From assembly GCA_000745135.1 (NCBI GenBank), contig JQNH01000001.1:558001-622000 (forward strand): a stretch of 64,000 bases of DNA. The letters run 5' to 3'. The position numbers and the translations under genes are program-made. The stretch comes from Rhizobiales bacterium YIM 77505. Lineage in GTDB: Bacteria; Pseudomonadota; Alphaproteobacteria; Rhizobiales; Beijerinckiaceae. The first letter of the stretch is position 1. The number at the start of each line of letters is the position of its first letter. Shown here piece after piece: positions 54,601-61,670 of this stretch. A model generated the notes under the pieces. It had not been told where the DNA came from. It made no database searches and worked only from the letters and a program-made list of their open reading frames with translations.

Positions 54601-55017
54601 ATGGCCGCCGACGTGCAGGAACTCCGGCCGAAAGCCGACAGCGAAAAGATCACCATCAATCTCGGCCATGTCGATCTCGGCCAGATCGACTTGCTGGTTC
54701 AGGAGGGTTTCTACTCAAATCGCACGGACTTCATTCGCACAGCGATCCGGAACCAGCTCGACCGCCACACCGATGCGGTGAAACAATCCGTCGCAAGACA
54801 CCAGCTCGATCTCGGGCTGCGCCGGTACAGCCGAGCGGATCTTGAAGCCGTGCAAGCCGCCGGTGAGATGCTCCACATCCAGGTCCTGGGGTTGGTCGCC
54901 ATTGCCCCGGACGTCTCTCCCGAACTTGCCCGGGCCACCATAGCCTCCCTTCACGTGCTTGGGGCCCTGCAAGCCAGCCCGGCAGTGAAGGCTGCGCTGA
55001 GGGATCGCATCCGCTGA
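54601..55017 (+). CDS. CopG/RHH-type regulator
   Basis: A 138-residue protein. EKITINLGHVDLGQIDLLVQ followed by GFYSNRTDFIRTAIRNQLDR is a ribbon-helix-helix with the beta-strand at residues 15-21. A second domain (LEAVQAAGEMLHIQVLGLVA) may mediate oligomerisation. The PHB depolymerase gene follows at 55130, and this pairing recurs in rhizobia, so it may regulate that gene. Confidence 0.75.
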   Translation: MAADVQELRPKADSEKITINLGHVDLGQIDLLVQEGFYSNRTDFIRTAIRNQLDRHTDAVKQSVARHQLDLGLRRYSRADLEAVQAAGEMLHIQVLGLVAIAPDVSPELARATIASLHVLGALQASPAVKAALRDRIR

Positions 55018-55129
55018 CCAAGCCGGTTCTGCCGCCCAAGACCCGGCCGAAATTCCCGACAGACCTACCCGGGAGGGAGCGGCAGCGTTCCCGCCTTCCC
55101 GAATTCCACGCCCATAAAGGATCAAGCCC

Positions 55130-56368
55130 ATGAACCTCCCCCCGTTCGACATGATGGAGGCGACCCGCCTCACGCGGGAAGGCCGGCTCGAAGAGGCGAT
55201 GGCCGTCATCCGCGGCGCGCTGGCCGGCGCCGGTGCATCGGTCGGCAGCATCGCAGACCCTTCTTGCGGAACTTCGCGCGAGCCGGCACTCCTCCTCCAT
55301 AGGACGCCGCAGCCCACGGGCGCCGGAGCCGCCTGGATCTCATCGCTCGGCGATGCGCACTCTGCGCCTCGTCCTCACGATATGGGCGCGCGGCAGAGTC
55401 CCGGGTCCGTTCATGGCCTCCTCGACCGCATGGGACGGCTCGGCTCTGTCAGCGGGCCTGAGGGTCTCGTCGGTCCGGGAGTGAGCAGGGCACCTTCTCC
55501 GCCTCTGCCGGACGGTGCGCGATTTGATGAGCGCATCTTTTCCAACGAGGCAGGAAGCCGAGCGTACAAGCTCTACATTCCGAGCGGCTATAGGGGACAG
55601 GCGTTGCCCCTCATCGTAATGTTGCACGGGTGCACCCAATCGCCCGACGATTTCGCGGCCGGCACGCGCATGAACGAACTTGCCGAGGAGCAGCCTTTCC
55701 TCGTCGCCTATCCGGCGCAGGCCCAGTCAGCCAATCCGTCCAGATGCTGGAACTGGTTCAACACGGCCGACCAGCAGCGGGGACGTGGCGAGCCGTCGCT
55801 GATCGCCGGGATCACCCGTCAAATCATGCGCGAGTTCTCGGTCGATCCCGGCCGGGTCTATGTCGCCGGCCTGTCGGCCGGCGGCGCTGCGGCCGCCGTC
55901 ATGGGCGCCACCTACCCGGACCTGTATGCCGCTATCGGCATCCATTCCGGATTGGCCTGCGGTGTTGCCAGCGACATGCCTTCCGCCTTCAAGGCCATGC
56001 GGCAGGGAGGGCTTCCCTCCGCAACGGGAGCGCGTCGGCCCGGGGCCGCAGGTGCTGTTCCGACGATCGTGTTCCACGGTGACCGCGACACCACCGTCAA
56101 CCCGGCCAACGGCAGCCAAATCATCGCGCAGTCGATCGCCGCGGAACTGCGTGCGACCATCAGTTCCGGCCAGGCCCCGGGCGGAATGAGCTACACCCGT
56201 ACGGTGCACGCGGACGAAAGCGGACGATCCATCCTCGAGCACTGGGTCCTCCACGGAGCCGGCCATGCGTGGTCAGGCGGCAGCCTCGCCGGCACCTACA
56301 CGGAGCCGCGCGGGCCCGACGCGAGCCGCGAGATGCTGCGCTTCTTCCTGCAGCACGAGAGACGATAG
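55130..56368 (+). CDS. PHB depolymerase-family esterase
   Basis: A 412-residue alpha/beta hydrolase. After a low-complexity N-terminal region of about 130 residues comes RAYKLYIPSGYRGQALPLIV, then MLHGCTQSPDDFAAGTRMNE (oxyanion region), the nucleophile elbow VYVAGLSAGGAAAAVM with Ser, an Asp in VFHGDRDTTVNP and a His in HGAGHAWSGG. No signal peptide is apparent, so it may act on internal polyhydroxyalkanoate or another polyester. Confidence 0.9.
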   Translation: MNLPPFDMMEATRLTREGRLEEAMAVIRGALAGAGASVGSIADPSCGTSREPALLLHRTPQPTGAGAAWISSLGDAHSAPRPHDMGARQSPGSVHGLLDRMGRLGSVSGPEGLVGPGVSRAPSPPLPDGARFDERIFSNEAGSRAYKLYIPSGYRGQALPLIVMLHGCTQSPDDFAAGTRMNELAEEQPFLVAYPAQAQSANPSRCWNWFNTADQQRGRGEPSLIAGITRQIMREFSVDPGRVYVAGLSAGGAAAAVMGATYPDLYAAIGIHSGLACGVASDMPSAFKAMRQGGLPSATGARRPGAAGAVPTIVFHGDRDTTVNPANGSQIIAQSIAAELRATISSGQAPGGMSYTRTVHADESGRSILEHWVLHGAGHAWSGGSLAGTYTEPRGPDASREMLRFFLQHERR

Positions 56369-56457
56369 GAGCCTCTCAGCGGAACAGAGGAGAGCGATCG
56401 TTCCAGCCAGGATGGCGATGGCGAGCGTCCGGTCGAGGGTCGACCAGCTGGCCGCGC

Positions 56458-56643
56458 CATGATTTCATTGTGACCTTCGCCCGGGGAGACACCGGCTGGA
56501 TCATCCTTGATACGGGCAGCAACCTCGAAACCGGGACGGCGGCCGCCGAGCTTGTCAGCCAGCATCCGGCACTTGGCGTCGTTTACAGCCCCAGCCACGG
56601 CGATCATTGTGGCTTGTCGGCGAGGCGGATGTTCGCGCGGGCA
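56458..56643 (+). pseudogene. Fragment of a second MBL alkylsulfatase
   Basis: About 60 codons resemble the start of the MBL domain: FIVTFARGDTGWIILDTGSN, then ETGTAAAELVSQHPALGVVY and SPSHGDHCGLSARRMF. Compare NMTIIEGREGITIVDPLVSA and YTHSHVDHYGG of the gene at 50711. The first zinc His is lost and nothing more of the gene remains on either side. The frame happens to be continuous with the amidohydrolase gene. Confidence 0.6.
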
Positions 56644-56679
56644 GGGCGAGCAACCCGCGACACGAGTGGAGAACGGCCG

Positions 56680-58008
56680 ATGCTCTGGCAATCCGCGATG
56701 GCGCTCATGGTCCTCGCCGCGCCCGCCCTGGCGCAGGAGGCTAAGCCGCACCCCCCGCAGGAGACCTTGATCCGCAATGTGCGCGTGTTCGACGGCCGGA
56801 GCGACCGGCTGTCGGGGCCGACCGACGTGCTGGTGCGCGGCAACGCCATCGCGGCCATCGGGACGGGACAGCAGGCATCCGCCGGCGCGGCCCTCATCGA
56901 GGGCCACGGCCGCACGCTGATGCCGGGCCTCATCGACGTGCACGTGCATCTGACTTTCTCCGCCATGCCGCTCCTCGCGCTGTTCCAGCCGGACCTCACG
57001 CCGGAGACGGCGGAAGGGGAGGCGGCGCGGGCGGCCGAGACCATGCTGATGCGCGGCTTCACCGCCGTGCGCGACGCGGGCGGGCCGGTCTTCGGACTCA
57101 AGGCGGGCATAGACAGCGGCAACTATCGCGGCCCTCGCGTCTGGCCATCGGGCGCGACCGTCAGCCAGACCGCCGGCCATGGCGACTTCCGGACGCCGAA
57201 CGAGCCCTCGCGGCGCTTCACCGGCCAGCTCTCGCGAGCCGAGCGGCTGGGAGCCACCTTCATCGCCGACGGCCGGGACGAGGTGCTGACGGCAGTGCGC
57301 GAGAACCTCCGCTTCGGCGCCAGCCAGATCAAGCTGATGGCGGGCGGCGGCACGAGCTCCGAATACGACCCGCTCGACGTCACGCAATACACGCTCGACG
57401 AGATGCGCGCGGCGGTCGAGGCGGCCGAGGATTGGGGCACCTATGTGATGGTCCACGCCTATCATCCGCGCGCTGTGCGGCGAGCGGTGGACGCGGGCGT
57501 GAAGGTCATCGAGCATGGCCAGATGCTCGACGAGGACACGTTGCGTCTTCTGGCCGAGCGCGGCGTCTGGCTCTCGCTGCAGACGCTCATGGCCGGCTCG
57601 CCCAACATGGCCGAGGCGCGCCGCATCAAGCGCCGGCCGGTCATCGAGGGTCAGGAGCGGGTCTGGCCGCTGGCGAAGCAATTGGGCGTGAAGCTCGCCT
57701 GGGGGACGGACTTCCTGTTCGAGCCCGAGATCAACGCCGCGCAGAACGCCTATATCCTCAGGCTCAGGGCTTGGTTCACCCCGGCCGAGATCTTGAAGCT
57801 CGTCACCTATGACAACGCGCAGCTTCTGGCGCTCTCGGGCGCGCGCAGCCCCTATCAGGGCCGGCTCGGCGTAGTCGAGGAAGGGGCGCTCGCGGATTTG
57901 ATCCTGGTGAACGGCGATCCCCTCGCCAATCTCGAACTGATCGCCGACCCGGCGAAGAACTTCGCGGTGATCATGAAGGACGGCCGCATCTTCAAGAACC
58001 AACCCTGA
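56680..58008 (+). CDS. Secreted metal-dependent amidohydrolase
   Basis: A 442-residue amidohydrolase-superfamily enzyme from ATG 56680 with a signal peptide (MLWQSAMALMVLAAPALAQ). Metal ligands lie in LMPGLIDVHVHLT (HxH), a His in YVMVHAYHP, a His in KVIEHGQML and an Asp in LAWGTDFLFEPE. It resembles the imidazolonepropionase-like and Xaa-Pro dipeptidase branch (COG1228). The substrate is unknown. Confidence 0.88.
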   Translation: MLWQSAMALMVLAAPALAQEAKPHPPQETLIRNVRVFDGRSDRLSGPTDVLVRGNAIAAIGTGQQASAGAALIEGHGRTLMPGLIDVHVHLTFSAMPLLALFQPDLTPETAEGEAARAAETMLMRGFTAVRDAGGPVFGLKAGIDSGNYRGPRVWPSGATVSQTAGHGDFRTPNEPSRRFTGQLSRAERLGATFIADGRDEVLTAVRENLRFGASQIKLMAGGGTSSEYDPLDVTQYTLDEMRAAVEAAEDWGTYVMVHAYHPRAVRRAVDAGVKVIEHGQMLDEDTLRLLAERGVWLSLQTLMAGSPNMAEARRIKRRPVIEGQERVWPLAKQLGVKLAWGTDFLFEPEINAAQNAYILRLRAWFTPAEILKLVTYDNAQLLALSGARSPYQGRLGVVEEGALADLILVNGDPLANLELIADPAKNFAVIMKDGRIFKNQP

Positions 58009-58209
58009 GCGCCCGGCGAAAACAGGCTGCGCCGGACCGGCTTGCGGTTCATCCTGCCGCTCACGCCGGGGCCTCCAAGGAGACGCAAGGCACCCCCTGA
58101 TCGATTGCTCTTCCGAACGCCGGCATGATGCCAGTCTGCGTGCTTGCTGGTCGCGAGATGTGGCGCGTCTTCGGTTCCTCGCACCCCGAGCGCGTCCTGA
58201 AACACCGGA

Positions 58210-58542
58210 TTACCGGTCCTTGGGATCGGTGATGTCCTCAATCCAGGTGAGCGCCTTGACGCCCTGCGGGAAGCCGAGCGTCGGGATGGCGAGGAGCGCC
58301 ACGTGCTTGAGCTCCTCCTTGGCCAGGCCGTCCGCGAGCGCGCGCCGGGCGTGGGAATGCACGGCCCCCTCGGACAGAGTGCCGACGGCGAGCGCGAGCT
58401 TCACGAGGCGGGCCGTGCGCCCGTCGAGCGGTCCGGCCTCCGCACAGGCCTTGCCGAGGGCCGAGAAGGCGGTCCACACCTCGGGATAGGTGCGGGCGAC
58501 GTCGCCGGCGCCGGAGGGAAGGTCTTCGGGCTTCTCGGCCAT
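58210..58542 (-). CDS. Carboxymuconolactone decarboxylase (CMD) family protein
   Basis: A 110-residue helical protein with the CMD core: YPEVWTAFSALGKACAEAGP, then RTARLVKLALAVGTLSEGAV and HSHARRALADGLAKEELKHV. The redox CxxC of AhpD-type members is absent (Ala and Ser occur around the conserved His), so peroxidase-type activity is unlikely. The function is unknown. It is divergent from narK. Confidence 0.85.
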   Translation of the reverse strand: MAEKPEDLPSGAGDVARTYPEVWTAFSALGKACAEAGPLDGRTARLVKLALAVGTLSEGAVHSHARRALADGLAKEELKHVALLAIPTLGFPQGVKALTWIEDITDPKDR

Positions 58543-58698
58543 GCTGTCTCTCCGTCAGGCATTCATCCTTCGGCCGCCTTGTCCGGCGGCCGGCTTTCAT
58601 CAAAGCGCGAGGCGCCGGAAGGTTCTCGCCCGCCCGCGCGCCGCCTCCGGGGAATCCCTTAAGGACGAACACGAGCAGGGCGGGAATCGGTCCGCAAA

Positions 58699-58712
58699 TT
58701 GACTTAACGCAA
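58699..58712 (+). promoter_or_regulatory. FNR/NnrR-like box upstream of narK
   Basis: TTGAC, 4 bp, CGCAA (58699-58712) lies 68 bp before the narK ATG. The right half matches the NnrR half-site CGCAA and the left half the FNR/Dnr half-site TTGAC. CRP/FNR-family control by low oxygen or nitric oxide is expected for nitrate respiration genes. Confidence 0.5.
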
Positions 58713-58779
58713 TCTCGGAACGCCCGGAAAGACGGATCGCTGGCCGCGAGCGAAGTTCCCGCTCGTCAGGGCCAGGACC

Positions 58780-61521
58780 ATGATGACCTCCCCTCCCGTG
58801 TCGACCAGCGACCAGAGCCGGGCGCTCTGGGCGTCGACCATCGCCTTCACCGTCTGCTTCGCCGTCTGGACGATCTTCTCGATCATCGGCGTGCGCATCA
58901 AGCAGGAGCTCGGCCTCACCGAGACCCAGTTCGGCCTCCTCGTCGGAACGCCGATCCTCACCGGATCGCTGATCCGCGTCGGGCTCGGCATCTGGACGGA
59001 CCAGTATGGCGGCCGGCGCGTGTTCTCGATCGTCATGCTCGCGGCGGCGATCGCGACCTTCCTCCTGTCCTATGCCGACACCTATTCCGAGATGCTGCTC
59101 GCGGCGCTTGGCGTCGGCATCGCCGGCGGCTCCTTCGCCGTGGGCGTGGCCTATGTGTCGCGCTGGTACCCGCCGAGCAAGCAGGGCACGGCCCTCGGCA
59201 TCTTCGGCGCCGGCAATGTCGGCGCGGCCGTCACCAAGTTCCTCGCGCCCTTCGTGCTCGTGGCCTATGGCTGGCAGACGGTGGCGCAGGTCTGGGCCGT
59301 CGGCCTCGCCGTCATGGCCGTGGCGTTCTGGTTCACCACGAGCGAGGACCCGGTGGTGGCCGAGCGCCGGCGCACCGGCGAGAAGCCGAAGAGCGCCTGG
59401 CTCGAGCTCGAGCCCTTGAAGAACGTCCAGGTGTGGCGCTTCTCGCTCTATTACTTCTTCGTCTTCGGCGCCTTCGTCGCCCTGTCCCTGTGGCTGCCGC
59501 GCTACCTGATCGGCGTCTACGGCCTCGACATCACCACGGCCGGCATGATCGCGGCGTTCTACTCGGTGCCGGGCTCGATCTTCCGCGCCTATGGCGGGCA
59601 TCTGTCCGATCGCTACGGCGCGCGCCGCGTCATGTACTGGACCTTCCTGGTCTCGGTCGCCGCGACCTTCGTGCTCAGCTATCCGCCCACGGACTACGTG
59701 GTGAGGGGCATCAAGGGGCCGATCTCCTTCCACACCGAGGTCAGCCTGCCGGTCTTCATCGCCCTCGTTTTCGTCCTCGGCTTCTTCATGAGCCTCGGCA
59801 AGGCGGCGGTCTACAAGCACATCCCGGTCTACTACCCGAAGAACGTCGGCGCGGTCGGCGGGCTCGTGGGCATGATCGGCGGTCTCGGCGGCTTCATCCT
59901 GCCGATCGCCTTCGGCGTGCTCAACGACCTCACCGGCGTGTGGACGAGCTGCTTCATGCTGCTCTTCGTCCTCGTCGCCGGCGCGCTGCTGTGGATGCAC
60001 CTCGCCATTCGCGCCATGGAGCGCGGCGCGGCCGGGGCGGAGCTCGCCAAGCTCCCCGAGCTCCCCGAGATGCAGGAGATCCATGGGCCGAAGCAGGTCG
60101 GCGCCCTTGCGGGCAAGACCATCGAGGACTGGCGGCCGGAGGACCCCGTGTTCTGGGCCGAGAAGGGTCGCGCCATCGCGCGGCGCAACCTGTGGATCTC
60201 GATCCCCTGCCTCCTCCTGTCCTTCGCGGTCTGGATGGTCTGGTCGGTGGTCGTGGCCAAGCTGCCGGCGGTGGGCTTCAAGTTCACCACCGACCAGCTC
60301 TTCTGGCTCGCGGCGCTGCCCGGCCTCTCGGGCGCGACCTTGAGGGTGTTCTACTCCTTCATGCCGCCCATCTTCGGCGGGCGGCTGTGGACCACCATCG
60401 CGACCTGGTCGCTCATGCTGCCGGCGGTCGGCATCGGCTACGCCGTCCGCGATCCGAACACGCCCTATGCGGTGTTCCTGGTGCTCGCGCTGCTGTGCGG
60501 CTTGGGCGGCGGCAATTTCGCCTCGTCCATGGCCAACATCTCCTTCTTCTTCCCGAAGGCGGAGAAGGGCAACGCGCTCGCCCTCAATGCGGGCCTCGGC
60601 AATCTCGGCGTCAGCGTCGTCCAGTTCCTCGTGCCGCTCGTCATCACCACTGGCGTGTTCGGCGCCATCGGCGGCGATCCGCAGACCGCGGTCGAGGGCG
60701 GCAAGACCACCCAGCTGTGGCTGCAGAACGCCGGCTTCATCTGGGTGCCGTTCATCGCCGCCTCGGCCCTCGCGGCCTGGTTCGGGATGAACGACATCGC
60801 CTCGATGAAGGCCTCCTTCGCCGAGCAGGCGGTGATCTTCAAGCGCAAGCACAACTGGATCATGTGCTGGCTCTACACCGGCACCTTCGGGTCCTTCATC
60901 GGCTACTCGGCGGGCTTCCCGCTTCTGGCCAAGACCCAGTTCCCGGAGGTGAACGCCCTGCAACTCGCATTCCTCGGCCCGCTCGTCGGCGCGGTGTCGC
61001 GCTCGCTGACCGGCTGGGTTTCGGACCGGTACGGCGGCGGCCGCGTCACCTTCTGGGTGTTCGTCCTGATGATGGCCGGCGTGATCGGCGTCCTCTACGG
61101 CCTTGCCGGGCACAGCTTCGCGGTCTTCTTCGCGAGCTTCCTGGTGCTGTTCTTCGCCACCGGCGTCGGCAACGCCTCCACCTTCCAGATGATCCCCGCG
61201 ATTATGCGCAAGGAGGTGGCCCGGCTCGAGCCCCAGCTGTCTCCGGCGGAGCGGGTGAAGCAGGCGGAGAAGGAGGCGGCGGCGATCATCGGCTTCACCT
61301 CGGCGGTGGCTGCCTACGGGGCCTTCTTCATCCCGAAGGCCTACGGCTCCTCGATCGCGCTGACGGGAGGCGTGGAGGCGGCCCTCTATGGCTTCCTCGG
61401 CTTCTACGTGAGCTGCCTCCTGATCACCTGGGGCGTCTACACGCGCCGCGGCGGTCTGCTCTGGGACGTGGAGCGCAAGCAGCCCGTGCCGATGGGCGCC
61501 GCCGCGCAGCCGGCCGAGTGA
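58780..61521 (+). CDS. narK: NarK1-NarK2 fusion nitrate/nitrite transporter
   Basis: A 913-residue protein made of two MFS units. The first (to about residue 420) has the nitrate/proton-type signature (GLTETQFGLLVGTPILTGSL, GIAGGSFAVGVAYVSRWYP). The second, from about 470, has the nitrate/nitrite antiporter type (LPGLSGATLRVFYSFMPPIF, GGGNFASSMANISFFFPKAE). About 24 helices in total. Such double NarK proteins supply nitrate and export nitrite in denitrifiers. narG follows after 149 bp. Confidence 0.94.
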   Translation: MMTSPPVSTSDQSRALWASTIAFTVCFAVWTIFSIIGVRIKQELGLTETQFGLLVGTPILTGSLIRVGLGIWTDQYGGRRVFSIVMLAAAIATFLLSYADTYSEMLLAALGVGIAGGSFAVGVAYVSRWYPPSKQGTALGIFGAGNVGAAVTKFLAPFVLVAYGWQTVAQVWAVGLAVMAVAFWFTTSEDPVVAERRRTGEKPKSAWLELEPLKNVQVWRFSLYYFFVFGAFVALSLWLPRYLIGVYGLDITTAGMIAAFYSVPGSIFRAYGGHLSDRYGARRVMYWTFLVSVAATFVLSYPPTDYVVRGIKGPISFHTEVSLPVFIALVFVLGFFMSLGKAAVYKHIPVYYPKNVGAVGGLVGMIGGLGGFILPIAFGVLNDLTGVWTSCFMLLFVLVAGALLWMHLAIRAMERGAAGAELAKLPELPEMQEIHGPKQVGALAGKTIEDWRPEDPVFWAEKGRAIARRNLWISIPCLLLSFAVWMVWSVVVAKLPAVGFKFTTDQLFWLAALPGLSGATLRVFYSFMPPIFGGRLWTTIATWSLMLPAVGIGYAVRDPNTPYAVFLVLALLCGLGGGNFASSMANISFFFPKAEKGNALALNAGLGNLGVSVVQFLVPLVITTGVFGAIGGDPQTAVEGGKTTQLWLQNAGFIWVPFIAASALAAWFGMNDIASMKASFAEQAVIFKRKHNWIMCWLYTGTFGSFIGYSAGFPLLAKTQFPEVNALQLAFLGPLVGAVSRSLTGWVSDRYGGGRVTFWVFVLMMAGVIGVLYGLAGHSFAVFFASFLVLFFATGVGNASTFQMIPAIMRKEVARLEPQLSPAERVKQAEKEAAAIIGFTSAVAAYGAFFIPKAYGSSIALTGGVEAALYGFLGFYVSCLLITWGVYTRRGGLLWDVERKQPVPMGAAAQPAE

Positions 61522-61670
61522 CCACGCCTCCGGACCCGGCGCCAAGCGGCGCCGGGCCCTCCGGGAAATCCCTTAGGCAAGCAACCTGAATTTCGCGGCC
61601 CAGATCCAACCCTTATCAGCCAGGACGAGCCACTCCACGGACGTGTCCTGCGGACCCTGAGGATCACCAG

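Noticed and set aside
58600-61545. 981-residue frame antisense to narK
   Set aside because: It mirrors a clear transporter gene in high G+C DNA and has a His/Arg/Asp/Glu-heavy composition without a fold. Shadow frame.
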